DNA of 64,000 nt from Mycetohabitans endofungorum (lineage in GTDB: Bacteria > Pseudomonadota > Gammaproteobacteria > Burkholderiales > Burkholderiaceae). Positions 55,934 through 64,000 of the stretch are shown here, piece by piece. The notes beneath the pieces were generated by a model. That model was given only the letters and a program-made list of their open reading frames with translations. It was not told the DNA's origin and ran no database searches. Position numbers and translations under genes: made by a program. Numbering within the stretch: position 1 is the first letter of the stretch; each line of letters opens with the position of its first letter. The stretch covers positions 62,001 to 126,000 of the forward strand of contig NZ_PRDW01000005.1 in the NCBI RefSeq assembly GCF_002927045.1, in the 5' to 3' direction.

Positions 55934-56020
55934 GCCCGGCACACGCCAGCCCGCGTCGAAGCAAGGTCGGCCATTGTCCGCGTCGCGCCCCCCGTGCTTC
56001 TGCCATCGGCCCACGCTAAT

Positions 56021-56773
56021 ATGCAGGTTTCCCCCAGTTCGGCTGGAGCGCTGTGCTCCAGTGCAGCCTCGCCGATGAAATCGCGCGCCGTCGCCCACTA
56101 CACGACTACGCTCGCCGTAGTGGCACTGCTGCATGCCGGCGTGATCGCGTGGCTGGTTTATGGGCGTGCCGACACCGTCCCGACCGTAACAGTCGAGTCC
56201 CGGCCGATTATGGCCGAACTGCTGGCCCCGCCGGCGCCGGTCGCAGTGCAGTCCACGCCGACGCCTGCACCCAAACCCAAGCCCAAACCCAAGTCCGTGG
56301 TCATGCCGCGGCCCAGTCCCAAGCCCATCGTCAAAAATCCTGCGCCGGCGCCTACGCCGCCGATGCCGGTACGTGATACCCCATCGCAATCGGTGCCTAC
56401 ACCGCCGGCGTCCCCGGCAGCGCCCGCGCCGGCACCAGTCGCCGAGCCCGCGTCACCCGCGCTGAGCTCTCACTCGGTCGTCGCGCAGGGCGCACCCAAG
56501 GGCGTCGCCAAGCTCGACTGCCAGATCGTGCGGCCCGATTATCCCGCGCTGTCCAGACGACGCGAGGAAACAGGCACGGTGATCGTCAACCTGGTCGTCG
56601 GTCTGGACGGCAAGGTGGAACGGGCCACGATCAAGAAAAGCAGCGGTTATGATCGATTGGACGACGCCGCGCGCAACGCTGCGCTAGCCAGCACGTGCCG
56701 GCCGTATATCGAAAATGGGCAACCGATCCGGGTCACGGCCGATCAGCCGTATGTGTTTAATCTGGGCGACTGA
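56021..56773 (+). CDS. tonB: TonB energy-transducing protein
   Basis: Inner-membrane-anchored periplasmic protein that links proton motive force from ExbB-ExbD to outer-membrane receptors. 250 residues from MQVSPSSAGALCSSAASPMK (ATG at 56021; the Met at 56075, MKSRAVAHYTTTLAVVALLH, is another possibility). One membrane helix, TTLAVVALLHAGVIAWLVYG, with the functional His. A Pro/Lys-rich spacer (PAPKPKPKPKSVVMPRPSPK) spans ~80-150. The C-terminal domain is DYPALSRRREETGTVIVNLV and DDAARNAALASTCRPYIENG. Followed by exbB and exbD. Confidence 0.95.
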   Translation: MQVSPSSAGALCSSAASPMKSRAVAHYTTTLAVVALLHAGVIAWLVYGRADTVPTVTVESRPIMAELLAPPAPVAVQSTPTPAPKPKPKPKSVVMPRPSPKPIVKNPAPAPTPPMPVRDTPSQSVPTPPASPAAPAPAPVAEPASPALSSHSVVAQGAPKGVAKLDCQIVRPDYPALSRRREETGTVIVNLVVGLDGKVERATIKKSSGYDRLDDAARNAALASTCRPYIENGQPIRVTADQPYVFNLGD

Positions 56774-56870
56774 GCAGCGCCGCGCCGGCTGATACCGCGC
56801 CGCCGATGCGCCATTGCCGAGTCCGCCCGCTCAACAGCGTCACCGATAACGAGGATACGAAGGAAACACC

Positions 56871-57605
56871 ATGCAGAACTACGGTATGGCCCACGTATGG
56901 GCGCAAGGGGATTTCGTCACGCGCGGCATCGCGATCACACTATTGATCATGTCAGTGCTGTCGTGGAGCGTGATCCTAATTAAAGGATGGAACGTGCTGC
57001 GGCTGCGGCGCCTGACGCGCAACGCCGAGCAGCAGTTCTGGCATTCCGACGATTTCGCCGAAGGCCTTGTGAAGCTCGGCTCGACTGGCTCCAGTGCCGC
57101 CGATAACCCGTTCGTCGCACTCGCGCTGTCCGGCAAGGAAGCCGCGGACCATCACCACAAGAGCCAGCCTCACCTGCATAACCGGATGGACATTTCGGAC
57201 TGGATAACGCGCTGCCTAAAGGACACCATGGACGACTGCGTCGCCCGGATGCAAAGTGGGCTGGCGATCCTCGCATCGATCGGCAGCACCGCACCGTTCG
57301 TCGGCCTGTTCGGCACCGTGTGGGGCATCTATCATGCGCTGCTGACGATCGGGGCGACCGGGGAAACGTCAATTGACAAGGTTGCAGGGCCGGTAGGCGA
57401 ATCGTTGATCATGACGGCATTCGGCCTGTTCGTCGCAATTCCCGCGGTGCTCGGCTACAACGCGCTGACCCGCTCGAACAAGGCCGTGGTGACCAAGCTG
57501 AATCGCTTCGCGCACGGGCTGCACGCATACTTCGTGACAGGCGAACGATTGTCCTCGACGCTCCAGCGCGGCGAAGGCCCGCGACTGGCAACAGCCGGCA
57601 AATGA
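56871..57605 (+). CDS. exbB: ExbB proton channel subunit
   Basis: MotA/TolQ/ExbB family membrane protein; pentamer driving TonB. 244 residues. First membrane segment GIAITLLIMSVLSWSVILIK GW, then a cytoplasmic helix-rich loop. Family signature: LAILASIGSTAPFVGLFGTV WGIYHALLTIGATGETSIDK, VAGPVGESLIMTAFGLFVAI PAVLGYNALTRSN. Start ATG at 56871 has AAGGAAACACC in front. Probably one operon with tonB and exbD. Confidence 0.97.
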   Translation: MQNYGMAHVWAQGDFVTRGIAITLLIMSVLSWSVILIKGWNVLRLRRLTRNAEQQFWHSDDFAEGLVKLGSTGSSAADNPFVALALSGKEAADHHHKSQPHLHNRMDISDWITRCLKDTMDDCVARMQSGLAILASIGSTAPFVGLFGTVWGIYHALLTIGATGETSIDKVAGPVGESLIMTAFGLFVAIPAVLGYNALTRSNKAVVTKLNRFAHGLHAYFVTGERLSSTLQRGEGPRLATAGK

Positions 57606-57618
57606 GCGGGGTACGACC

Positions 57619-58038
57619 ATGGCAATGACTCCCTTTACGCACGACGCCGACGACGGGCTGATGAACGAGATCAACATGACGCCGCTGGTCGACGTCATGC
57701 TCGTGCTACTGATCATCTTCATCGTGACGATTCCGGCGATCCAGCACGCAGTCAAGCTCGACCTGCCGCACGCAAGCAGCCAGCAGCAGGATGTGCGGCC
57801 CGCGCACGTCACGGTGTCGATCAATGTCGATGGCACCGTGTTCTGGGATGACGTCAAGGTGTCCGACGCTGAGTTGCAGCGCAAGATCGCCGCCGCCGCA
57901 CAGGCCAACCCGCAGCCGGAGCTGCATTTGCGAGCCGATCGCAAGGTCGCATACGAGCGCGTAGCCGACGTGATGTCCTATGCGCAATCGGGGGGGGTGG
58001 CCAAGATCGGGTTCGTGACCGAGCCCAAGGCGCACTGA
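57619..58038 (+). CDS. exbD: ExbD biopolymer transport protein
   Basis: 139 residues, TolR/ExbD family: single N-terminal membrane helix with the proton-carrying Asp in MNEINMTPLVDVMLVLLIIF IVTIPAIQ, then a periplasmic domain with DLPHASSQQQDVRPAHVTVS and HLRADRKVAYERVADVMSYA QSGGVAKIGFVTEP. The gene starts 13 bases after exbB. Last gene of the tonB-exbB-exbD set. Confidence 0.97.
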   Translation: MAMTPFTHDADDGLMNEINMTPLVDVMLVLLIIFIVTIPAIQHAVKLDLPHASSQQQDVRPAHVTVSINVDGTVFWDDVKVSDAELQRKIAAAAQANPQPELHLRADRKVAYERVADVMSYAQSGGVAKIGFVTEPKAH

Positions 58039-58195
58039 GTGCGGTCCGCCATCACGTCACCTTTGAAGCCTCGCCATTGGCTACGCGCCGCCGCGTTGCA
58101 TGGCGGCCTCTGCGCGAGCGCCGGCGCGTGTGGCCTCGACCACCGCGCCCGGGCCAACCCTAGCCCCCAGCCAACGGCTAGGACTACTTTGCCGC

Positions 58196-60370
58196 CTATT
58201 GGACGCTGGGCCGCGGCTTGACCGGACCCGGCAAGCGCGGCACGCGACGCTCAACGCGCGGCTGCGCAAGGCCCGCCGTGTCACGGCGCAGCATACGCAG
58301 CTGTGCCGCCGGCGCCGGCCCAATCGAATCGATGCTGGTCTGGCGCGAAGCATCAGCCAATCCTGCCTCCACGAGCAACTTGGCTTCCAGCTTCAGGTTG
58401 GTCAGGCGCGCCGGATCCTGCAAGGCGGTGCGCTGCGCCAGCAACTGGCTCCAGGCGTTGTCGCCGTAATTGACCACGTAGTAATCCTGTCCGCTCGGGT
58501 CGGCCAGCACCGCGCCACAGCCATCGAGCCGCACCTGCATGTCGGTGGCCTTCATCGCGAGCGTCTTGCGGCTGGTCAAACCATCGCCATACGCCAACGT
58601 CAGCGGAATGGTCCATTGCGTGCCCGGATACCGGTTTTGGTTCGGAAACGGCTGCTGTTTCAGCGTCACGACCGTCTGGTTGGCATTCAGGTCACAGCGC
58701 GTATCGAGCGAAACCAGCGGAATGCCAGTCTGCCGTACGAAGCTGTCGCCGATCGCCGCCATCGGCTCGCCGCTGGCTTTGGCCAGTTCGTCCCACAACC
58801 GCTTGGGCGTGACGTTGCCGAGCGCATAATCGGCCAAGTAGGACTGCAACGCGCCGCGCAGCACTTGCTCGCCCAGATAACCCTCGATCATCTTGAGCAC
58901 CTGGCCGCCCTTATCATAGACGAACGTGCCCGCACCCAGCACGAAATCATTGGACGCGTACGCGTTGAAGTTGGGCTGAACCGGTAATGCCGATGACTTC
59001 AAGTCCGCCGCGATCACACGGTACTTATTCTTCACCTCGTCGGCCCAACTGAAGCGGTCCGGGAAGAAGCGAATCTTGGTCTTGTTCTCGAAGAACGTCG
59101 CAAACGACTCGTTCAGCCACACGTCGTCCCACCAGTCCAGCGTAACCAGATCGCCGAACCACTGATGCGCGGCCTCATGCGTGAGCACGGTCAGGCCATA
59201 GTCCGACATCGGCGTGCCGGGACGCGGCAGAATGTCGTCTGCGAACTCCAAGATCGCGCCCCAGTTTTCCATCCCGCCGAAGTTCAAGTCTTTTTGCTCT
59301 TTGAACGCGTCGTTTGCGGCGACCGTGTCGAACTTGGTCAGCGGCAACGGGATACCCGTATAGCGGTAGTAGAAATCCAGGGCCTGCTTGGTCTGATTCA
59401 TCGCGGGACGCGCCCACTCTTTCATGCCAGGCGGCGTGAAGATGCGCAGGTGCAGCCCCTTACCATCCGGCAGCGGGCTCGAAAAGTCGTCCTCGAGCAC
59501 ATCGAACTGCCCGCCGCCGAAGAACAGCAGGTAGGACGGCATCGGCGGTGTCTTCTCGAACGACACACGCTTGTAGCCGCCATCGAGGTCCACCGGCGGC
59601 AGCTCCGCCGCATTGGACACGACCCGCCAATGGCTTGGCACGTCGGCACTCACCTCATAGGTTGGTCGGAACGCCGGTTCGTCCCAACCCGGGAACCACT
59701 GGCGCGCGAGGTCCGATTCGCCCTGGGTGAGGATCGCGCCGCTGGTAGTGCCATCCGTTGCCTTCAAGTCAACGCGGAACACGCCTTCGGCGGCCGAGCA
59801 ACCGGGATAGGGGTCGCCGCCGCAACTTCCGCCGGTGTGAGTGGCCGGATCGTCATAGGTCTTGAAGTTGATGATGCCCTGCCACTCCATATGCAGCGAA
59901 TAGGTGCCCGCCGCAATCTGCCCGCTCACTGGACGAAGCTGATAGTAGTCCCCCTTATCCTGCGGCACCGCCGTCAGCGGGACATTGCCCGGCTGCAGCG
60001 TGATCGAGCCGTTAATGAAGCTGATCCGGTGCCCCGCAACGACAATCGCGTTGACCGGATCACGCACCTTGATCTGAACGTCAGCGCGACCCTGGAACGC
60101 TGATAACGCCGGATTCGGCCGGAACCACAGCCTGTAGTTCAGCGGCACCACAGTATCGGGCATTTCGATCGGGGAGACCGTCTTGACTACCGCCGGGTTG
60201 GCGGCGATCGGCGCGGTGGGAGCCGTGAGCGGCGCGTCGGATGACGGCGGCAACACGGCCGCGGCGCGGCTGGCCGTACTCTGGAGCCCGTCTCCGTCCC
60301 CGCACCCGCTCAACGCAAACAACGCAGCCACCATCACACACGGAAGCCGTACTCCAAAACGAGTGAACAT
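58196..60370 (-). CDS. M1-family metallo-aminopeptidase, lipoprotein
   Basis: 724 residues from MFTRFGVRLPCVMVAALFAL (ATG at 60370). The signal ends at a lipobox, FALSGCGDG, so it is anchored in a membrane on the periplasmic side. The M1 peptidase core is complete: substrate-binding NFGGMENWGAILEFADDILP, the zinc motif VLTHEAAHQWFGDLVTLDWW (HExxH) with the third ligand Glu in WLNESFATFFENKTK, and catalytic Tyr region YDKGGQVLKMIEGYLGEQVL. An ERAP-like C-terminal helical domain is largely absent; the protein ends after a short tail of ~40 Arg/Pro-rich residues. Cleaves N-terminal residues of peptides in the periplasm; specificity unknown. Confidence 0.92.
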   Translation of the reverse strand: MFTRFGVRLPCVMVAALFALSGCGDGDGLQSTASRAAAVLPPSSDAPLTAPTAPIAANPAVVKTVSPIEMPDTVVPLNYRLWFRPNPALSAFQGRADVQIKVRDPVNAIVVAGHRISFINGSITLQPGNVPLTAVPQDKGDYYQLRPVSGQIAAGTYSLHMEWQGIINFKTYDDPATHTGGSCGGDPYPGCSAAEGVFRVDLKATDGTTSGAILTQGESDLARQWFPGWDEPAFRPTYEVSADVPSHWRVVSNAAELPPVDLDGGYKRVSFEKTPPMPSYLLFFGGGQFDVLEDDFSSPLPDGKGLHLRIFTPPGMKEWARPAMNQTKQALDFYYRYTGIPLPLTKFDTVAANDAFKEQKDLNFGGMENWGAILEFADDILPRPGTPMSDYGLTVLTHEAAHQWFGDLVTLDWWDDVWLNESFATFFENKTKIRFFPDRFSWADEVKNKYRVIAADLKSSALPVQPNFNAYASNDFVLGAGTFVYDKGGQVLKMIEGYLGEQVLRGALQSYLADYALGNVTPKRLWDELAKASGEPMAAIGDSFVRQTGIPLVSLDTRCDLNANQTVVTLKQQPFPNQNRYPGTQWTIPLTLAYGDGLTSRKTLAMKATDMQVRLDGCGAVLADPSGQDYYVVNYGDNAWSQLLAQRTALQDPARLTNLKLEAKLLVEAGLADASRQTSIDSIGPAPAAQLRMLRRDTAGLAQPRVERRVPRLPGPVKPRPSVQ

Positions 60371-60851
60371 AGAAAACCTCGAGTGAGAAAGCAATGGGTT
60401 GATATGTCATTTCTGCTGCTTACTCCCTCACTCGCGCGTTGCGCCATATCGCCGGCGCACGGTCGCCCCGTATGCATGGATCCCGGACGTAATGCGTCCC
60501 CTAGCATTGCCATTCAGAAATGCTTTTTATATGAAATACTAAAAATTAGGAATACAAAATCTATCACACAGACGGACAGGTCGCTTCACTGAATCAACAA
60601 CCGTGGCTTCGACACTGGAATGCGCCGCATCCAGCTCGGGGTTTACCCTGCTGTCGCGGGCTGACTCGCCTGGAGACAGTACAGAGATTAAAAGCACGCG
60701 CATTCGCGTGTCAACTTCCTTTCAAAATTTTACTTTCGTGGTGGGCAAAGAACTCTACCCGTTTTTATCAGAAATAATTGTCACGCTTCGCACCACATTA
60801 CGATTTTGAAAGGTAAATAGGTAACACGGCGCGGTTGCTTCGATTAGCTGA
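60371..60851. other. Gene-free stretch upstream of the aminopeptidase
   Basis: About 480 bases. A moderately AT-rich section at 60515-60560 may contain promoter elements for the aminopeptidase. A 68-codon plus-strand frame (60603-60809) has no recognisable similarity. Confidence 0.4.
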
Positions 60852-61030
60852 TCAGAACCGGAGCCGCAGGCCCGCCATCGCTGTGCCGCCCTCTAGGGCG
60901 GTATCGCGCACGACAGAACTCGCGTAGCGGATCTCCTGGTTGGTCAGACTGTCGCCCCCGGACATAGGCCAGACACTGCGTGGATCCGCAACGTGTAGTT
61001 CAGCAGGAATCCAAAAGTTGGATAGCTGGC
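60852..61030 (-). pseudogene. Possible outer-membrane beta-barrel protein C-terminal fragment
   Basis: A minus-strand frame ends ...RYASSVVRDTALEGGTAMAG LRLRF and a stop. Alternating hydrophobic residues with a terminal Phe are typical of the last strand of outer-membrane proteins. No upstream part of such a protein is recognisable, so only a fragment would remain. Low confidence. Confidence 0.35.
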
Positions 61031-61156
61031 TGTGGGAAAATCTTCTAAGACACTGTCGCATGTTTGCATCGAAACCGAGAGCACCGGTCACTTGCTGGAA
61101 CAGTCGCTAGGACAGGAGGCGACCATTCCGTCTATAAAACTACTACAAGCTTTTTT

Positions 61157-61552
61157 TTACTTGATCAGCTTCATGCCAGCTGTTTTGGCCGCTTTCGCGT
61201 CAAAGGTAGCCGTATATTGGCACTGCACTTCATGACACGTTCGCTCAATCAGGCAATCGGCAAAATCGGCTGACGAGGTAGCGTACAACCGTAACGCCTT
61301 CCACACCCTCTCGGCCGCCTCGACCACCAGCTCCTTCGTGCGAAGCAACGTCTCGATTACCTGGGCCACCTCGTGGCGACCTACACCGTAGGCCCGCCCG
61401 AGTACCCATACAACCTCAATTAGCGCAACCTGCGTAACATAACCAGGGCGATCTGCCGTAAGCGATTCCATCAGCGCCGTTGCCTTTCTCGCCTGCACTG
61501 GATCGTCCTGTGCGAAATAGCGCACGAGCACATTGGTATCCAGACCGATCAT
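61157..61552 (-). CDS. vapC: VapC-type PIN-domain toxin
   Basis: 131-residue ribonuclease toxin. PIN residues are visible: MIGLDTNVLVRYFAQDDPVQ (first Asp), the Glu in YVTQVALIEVVWVLGRAYGV, Asp in TSSADFADCLIERTCHEVQC and the C-terminal TFDAKAAKTAGMKLIK. Its ATG overlaps the antitoxin stop by 4 bases. Length and motifs look intact, making this the only undamaged toxin-antitoxin module seen in the window. Confidence 0.93.
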   Translation of the reverse strand: MIGLDTNVLVRYFAQDDPVQARKATALMESLTADRPGYVTQVALIEVVWVLGRAYGVGRHEVAQVIETLLRTKELVVEAAERVWKALRLYATSSADFADCLIERTCHEVQCQYTATFDAKAAKTAGMKLIK

Positions 61553-61794
61553 CGGGCCGCGCCTGCTTGCTCCGCGATCGCTGCGTTCATGTCTTCGACC
61601 GATACCGGCTTCGCCGGCTTGCGAATAATACCTTTGAGAGCAGTGACTGAACGGGTGACCGGAACCATCTCATACCGCCCCGTTCCTTCATTGAGAATAA
61701 AATCAATCCGGTCGCCAATCGACAGACCGAGATGATTGCGCACGTCCACGGGAATCGTGACTTGTCCCTTCGATGTCACAGTGGCAGCAGCCAT
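61549..61794 (-). CDS. vapB: AbrB/MazE-type antitoxin of VapC
   Basis: 81 residues. The N-terminal SpoVT/AbrB swapped-hairpin DNA-binding domain is AAATVTSKGQVTIPVDVRNH LGLSIGDRIDFILNEGTGRY. The C-terminal tail (KGIIRKPAKPVSVEDMNAAI AEQAGAAR) would wrap the VapC active site. It probably autoregulates the operon. Start ATG at 61794 with an AGGAGGT-like site in the leader (TTTAGGAGGTCAT on the minus strand). Confidence 0.93.
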   Translation of the reverse strand: MAAATVTSKGQVTIPVDVRNHLGLSIGDRIDFILNEGTGRYEMVPVTRSVTALKGIIRKPAKPVSVEDMNAAIAEQAGAAR

Positions 61795-61849
61795 ATGACC
61801 TCCTAAATCCTGCTTCCCTTACTTTAAGGTAAGGCGCAACGTAATGCAA

Positions 61850-62070
61850 GGATTTTCCCGCTCATGCCGCGTGCATACATGCTGATCACATGCTCGTCCC
61901 AGCCCGGTAGGCGACGTTGATTGCCGGCCCATTGTGGCTCGAACGTCGCCTGCCGATCGTGCGCAATATTCAGCTTTAACTCACCGGCGGGCGTCAGGAC
62001 CGTCTTGGGGCTCGTGCGGCCCGCCGCGCACGAAGCCACCGGCCGATGCTGCCACTGAGCCGATCGATTA
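61850..62070 (-). pseudogene. IS256-family (Mutator) transposase fragment
   Basis: Minus-strand frame contains SPKTVLTPAGELKLNIAHDR QATFEPQWAGNQRRLPGWDE HVISMYARGMSGKI, the characteristic N-terminal region of IS256-family transposases (RNG-x-SPKTV...DEHVISMYARGMS). The DDE catalytic part is absent and the flanking residues of the 126-codon frame are unrelated, so only a relic is left. It separates the VapBC module from the DUF3348 operon. Confidence 0.8.
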
Positions 62071-62204
62071 AGCTGCTCATGCGCGGCGCTGCACACGATC
62101 GTTAAAAGCGTTTCTAGGGCGCCGCGGCCATGCAGCTTAAACACGTATTTGCGCATTGATTGCACCACAGCACGGGCTTGCATATGGCCGACTGACAACT
62201 CCAC

Positions 62205-62490
62205 GCGCTAACCGGCGTTCTTACGTCTGGCAAACAATGGTACAAATTTTGAGGATAACCCGGTTGGCACGCTGTGGCGCTATGTGATCGATCTGCGCCG
62301 CGGCCACGTGACCGAACAGCAGCTCAACGACAGAGGCATCGAGTTGCCACGCCCACGTAGCTGCTTGCGCTGTATCGCGCCGCGCCACCGGCGCGGCGCC
62401 CGGTCCATCAATGATAATGACAGGCGGGAACCGGATGCGGCCCGCGTGTCCCACAGACGTGTAAACTGCTGTCTTTTTGACTCTGGTGGT
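62205..62490. other. Leader region before the DUF3348 gene
   Basis: About 285 bases. The DUF3348 frame is open upstream to 62284 but that part lacks the family's features. Presumably contains the promoter of the DUF3348-DUF802 operon. No other feature seen. Confidence 0.35.
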
Positions 62491-63210
62491 ATGGTGCAAG
62501 TCCCCCGGCCAACGGCGTCCGGCGCTCCGACGCTCGTTCGTCTGCTTGCGCGGCTCGCGCAACTCGATATAGCCGAATCCGGACAATCGTTGCCGAACCA
62601 ATTGAGCCAATGGCTCGGCTGGACCGACGCCATTGCGTTGTCAACCGCGCTCAACGCCAATGCATACGGTGCCGCCTCGGACGCGGCCGAAGTGGCGAAC
62701 ATGAGCGACGACGCGTCGGCGCATATTGCCGCCGTGCGCACGTCGCTGATCTGCCGCATCGATGCCGCTTGCGGCTTCGCCACCGGGGCGCGCCACGCGG
62801 CCACGCCCGCAGCACTGCGCGGAGCGAGCGGCGACACCGTGCCCGATTACGCCGATTTTCGCCACCGCTACGTCGGCGTGCAGCACCCGATGGCAACGGC
62901 TATCGGTACGCTGCGGGAGCGGCTGCGCGCGATGCTGGCGATGCGCGCGCCGGATATGGCGCGGCTGTGCGCAGTCGATACCGTCATGGAGCAGGCACTG
63001 GCAGCACGCGAGCATAACCTGCTGGCCAACGTGCCCGCGTTGCTCGGCGCGCATTTTGCCCGCTTGCGCGACGCCGCGCATCTGCCCGCGGGCGCGCCGC
63101 ACACATGGCTGGACGTATTCCGCAACGACATGCGCAGCGTGTTGATCGCCGAACTCGATGTCCGGTTCCAACCGGTGCAAGGACTGCTGTCGGCCTACCG
63201 TACCCGCTAA
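62491..63210 (+). CDS. DUF3348 family protein
   Basis: 239 residues from MVQVPRPTASGAPTLVRLLA (ATG at 62491). Blocks RLAQLDIAESGQSLPNQLSQ WLGWTDAIALSTALN, YADFRHRYVGVQHPMATAIG TLRERLRAMLAMRAPDMARL and VMEQALAAREHNLLANVPAL LGAHFARLRD match DUF3348. In Burkholderiaceae this gene begins an operon with a DUF802 (MotA/ExbB-like) protein, an OmpA/MotB-like protein and DUF2894, of unknown function; the next gene here fits. Confidence 0.85.
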   Translation: MVQVPRPTASGAPTLVRLLARLAQLDIAESGQSLPNQLSQWLGWTDAIALSTALNANAYGAASDAAEVANMSDDASAHIAAVRTSLICRIDAACGFATGARHAATPAALRGASGDTVPDYADFRHRYVGVQHPMATAIGTLRERLRAMLAMRAPDMARLCAVDTVMEQALAAREHNLLANVPALLGAHFARLRDAAHLPAGAPHTWLDVFRNDMRSVLIAELDVRFQPVQGLLSAYRTR

Positions 63211-63220
63211 CCCACATGCT

Positions 63221-64000
63221 ATGACCCGCTTTCGCCTTAATGTTGTTGTCTTCTTGGCCGGCCTGGCTGTCGTAGGCTGGATCGGCGCCGGCTACCTTGG
63301 CTCCAACCCGCTGGCCTCGGCCGTCACGCTGCTGATCGGCGCCGGTTATCTGGCGGGCGCATTGGAATTGCGCCGCAACCAACAGGCCACTGTCATGTTG
63401 ACGCGTGCCGTGGCCGGCCTGTCCGGCCCCCCGCCGACGCTGGAATCCTGGCTGGCACCGTTGCCTGCCGGCTTGCGCAGCACGGTACGCCAGCGACTGG
63501 ACGGCCAGCGCGTCGCGTTGCCGGGCCCGGTGTTGACGCCCTACTTGGTGGGATTGCTAGTGCTGCTCGGCATGCTGGGCACCCTGCTCGGCATGGTGAC
63601 GACGTTGCGCGGCACCGGCGCCGCGCTGCAAAGCGCGACCGATCTGGACGCCGTCCGGGCGTCGCTTGCCGTGCCGGTCAGCGCACTGGGCTTCGCGTTC
63701 GGCACATCGATTGCGGGCGTGGCGACATCTGCCATGCTGGGCCTGCTTTCCGCCCTGTGCCGACGCGAGCGCATCGAGGCCGCGCAGCAGCTCGATACCG
63801 CCATTGCGACGACATTGCGAGCCCATTCGAGCGCTCACCAGCGCGAGACGACTTTGCAGGTCTTGCAGCGGCAAGCCGATGCGTTGCCTGCACTGGTTGA
63901 CCGGCTGCAAACAATGATCACGCACATCGAGCGGCAGACACAGACGTTGAGCGAGCAACAGCTCGCCGGGCAGCAAGCGTTCCTCGATAAGGTCGAGCAC
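63221..64000 (+). CDS. DUF802 / MotA-ExbB-like membrane protein (5' part; runs off window)
   Basis: Starts at the ATG at 63221, 10 bases after the DUF3348 stop. At least 260 residues are present without a stop. Membrane segments are NVVVFLAGLAVVGWIGAGYL, a second at LASAVTLLIGAGYLAGALEL, then GPVLTPYLVGLLVLLGMLGT LLGMVTTLRGTGAAL and a further one around VSALGFAFGTSIAGVATSAM LGLLSAL, as in MotA/TolQ/ExbB proton channels. A coiled-coil rich in Gln begins near residue 215 (LQVLQRQADALPALVDRLQT). The family name rests on context and this architecture. Confidence 0.85.
   Translation, partial: MTRFRLNVVVFLAGLAVVGWIGAGYLGSNPLASAVTLLIGAGYLAGALELRRNQQATVMLTRAVAGLSGPPPTLESWLAPLPAGLRSTVRQRLDGQRVALPGPVLTPYLVGLLVLLGMLGTLLGMVTTLRGTGAALQSATDLDAVRASLAVPVSALGFAFGTSIAGVATSAMLGLLSALCRRERIEAAQQLDTAIATTLRAHSSAHQRETTLQVLQRQADALPALVDRLQTMITHIERQTQTLSEQQLAGQQAFLDKVEH

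Overview
This is a GC-rich chromosomal stretch from a betaproteobacterium of the Burkholderiaceae. The evidence is the local gene order (aat-bpt-pyrD, bfr-murI-bfd-tonB-exbB-exbD, DUF3348-DUF802), strong Burkholderia-type protein similarity and codon use rich in G/C at third positions. Intact housekeeping operons are mixed with many freshly broken genes, a copper-dependent chitin-active LPMO and an F-box protein. That mix is what one expects of a host-restricted, fungus-associated member such as Mycetohabitans (formerly Burkholderia rhizoxinica). The genus is an inference and was not tested.

Layout. 1-2.8 kb: sulfate ABC importer on the minus strand (sbp frameshifted, cysT, cysW cut by the window edge). 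3.0-4.7 kb: lexA behind two SOS boxes, then two small genes. 4.7-10.9 kb: an accessory zone ending at tRNA-His. It holds remnants of a universal stress protein, a NodI-type ATPase, a YafQ toxin, a HigB/HigA pair split by a complete IS5-family element, and a tyrosine integrase. Intact genes there are the AA10 LPMO and a small AT-rich secreted protein. 11-20 kb: core genes dusA, DUF1488, UPF0303, tRNA-fMet, a Nudix hydrolase, aat, bpt, pyrD and a cystine-type ABC importer.

21-38 kb is an exopolysaccharide or O-antigen locus: two GT4 glycosyltransferases, ManC/AlgA for GDP-mannose, a Wzx-type flippase, an acyltransferase-3, a Wzy/O-antigen-ligase-like protein, and two PslG-like glycoside hydrolases on the opposite strand (one killed by two in-frame stops). 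The same locus contains a two-domain alpha/beta hydrolase with an apparent cysteine nucleophile and an amino-acid:[carrier protein] ligase. 37.8-41 kb: ldcA, tadA, a DUF1992 remnant and a squalene-synthase-like enzyme.

41-49.3 kb is a second accessory zone: a 536-residue protein with five 45-bp tandem repeats, an mmsB remnant, a Pro-rich protein, photolyase, a broken AbiE toxin-antitoxin pair, and an F-box protein that is the best candidate here for a protein acting inside a eukaryotic host. 49.3-64 kb returns to core functions: acs, a YqhA-family protein, class I fumarase, the Fur-box-preceded iron genes (bfd, tonB, exbB, exbD) with bfr and murI beside them, an M1 aminopeptidase lipoprotein, an intact VapBC pair, an IS256 transposase remnant, and the start of the DUF3348/DUF802 operon.

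The main theme is reductive decay (about a dozen pseudogenes, four of them in toxin-antitoxin systems) beside retained host-interaction and surface-polysaccharide genes. No CRISPR array, rRNA operon or intact prophage was seen.
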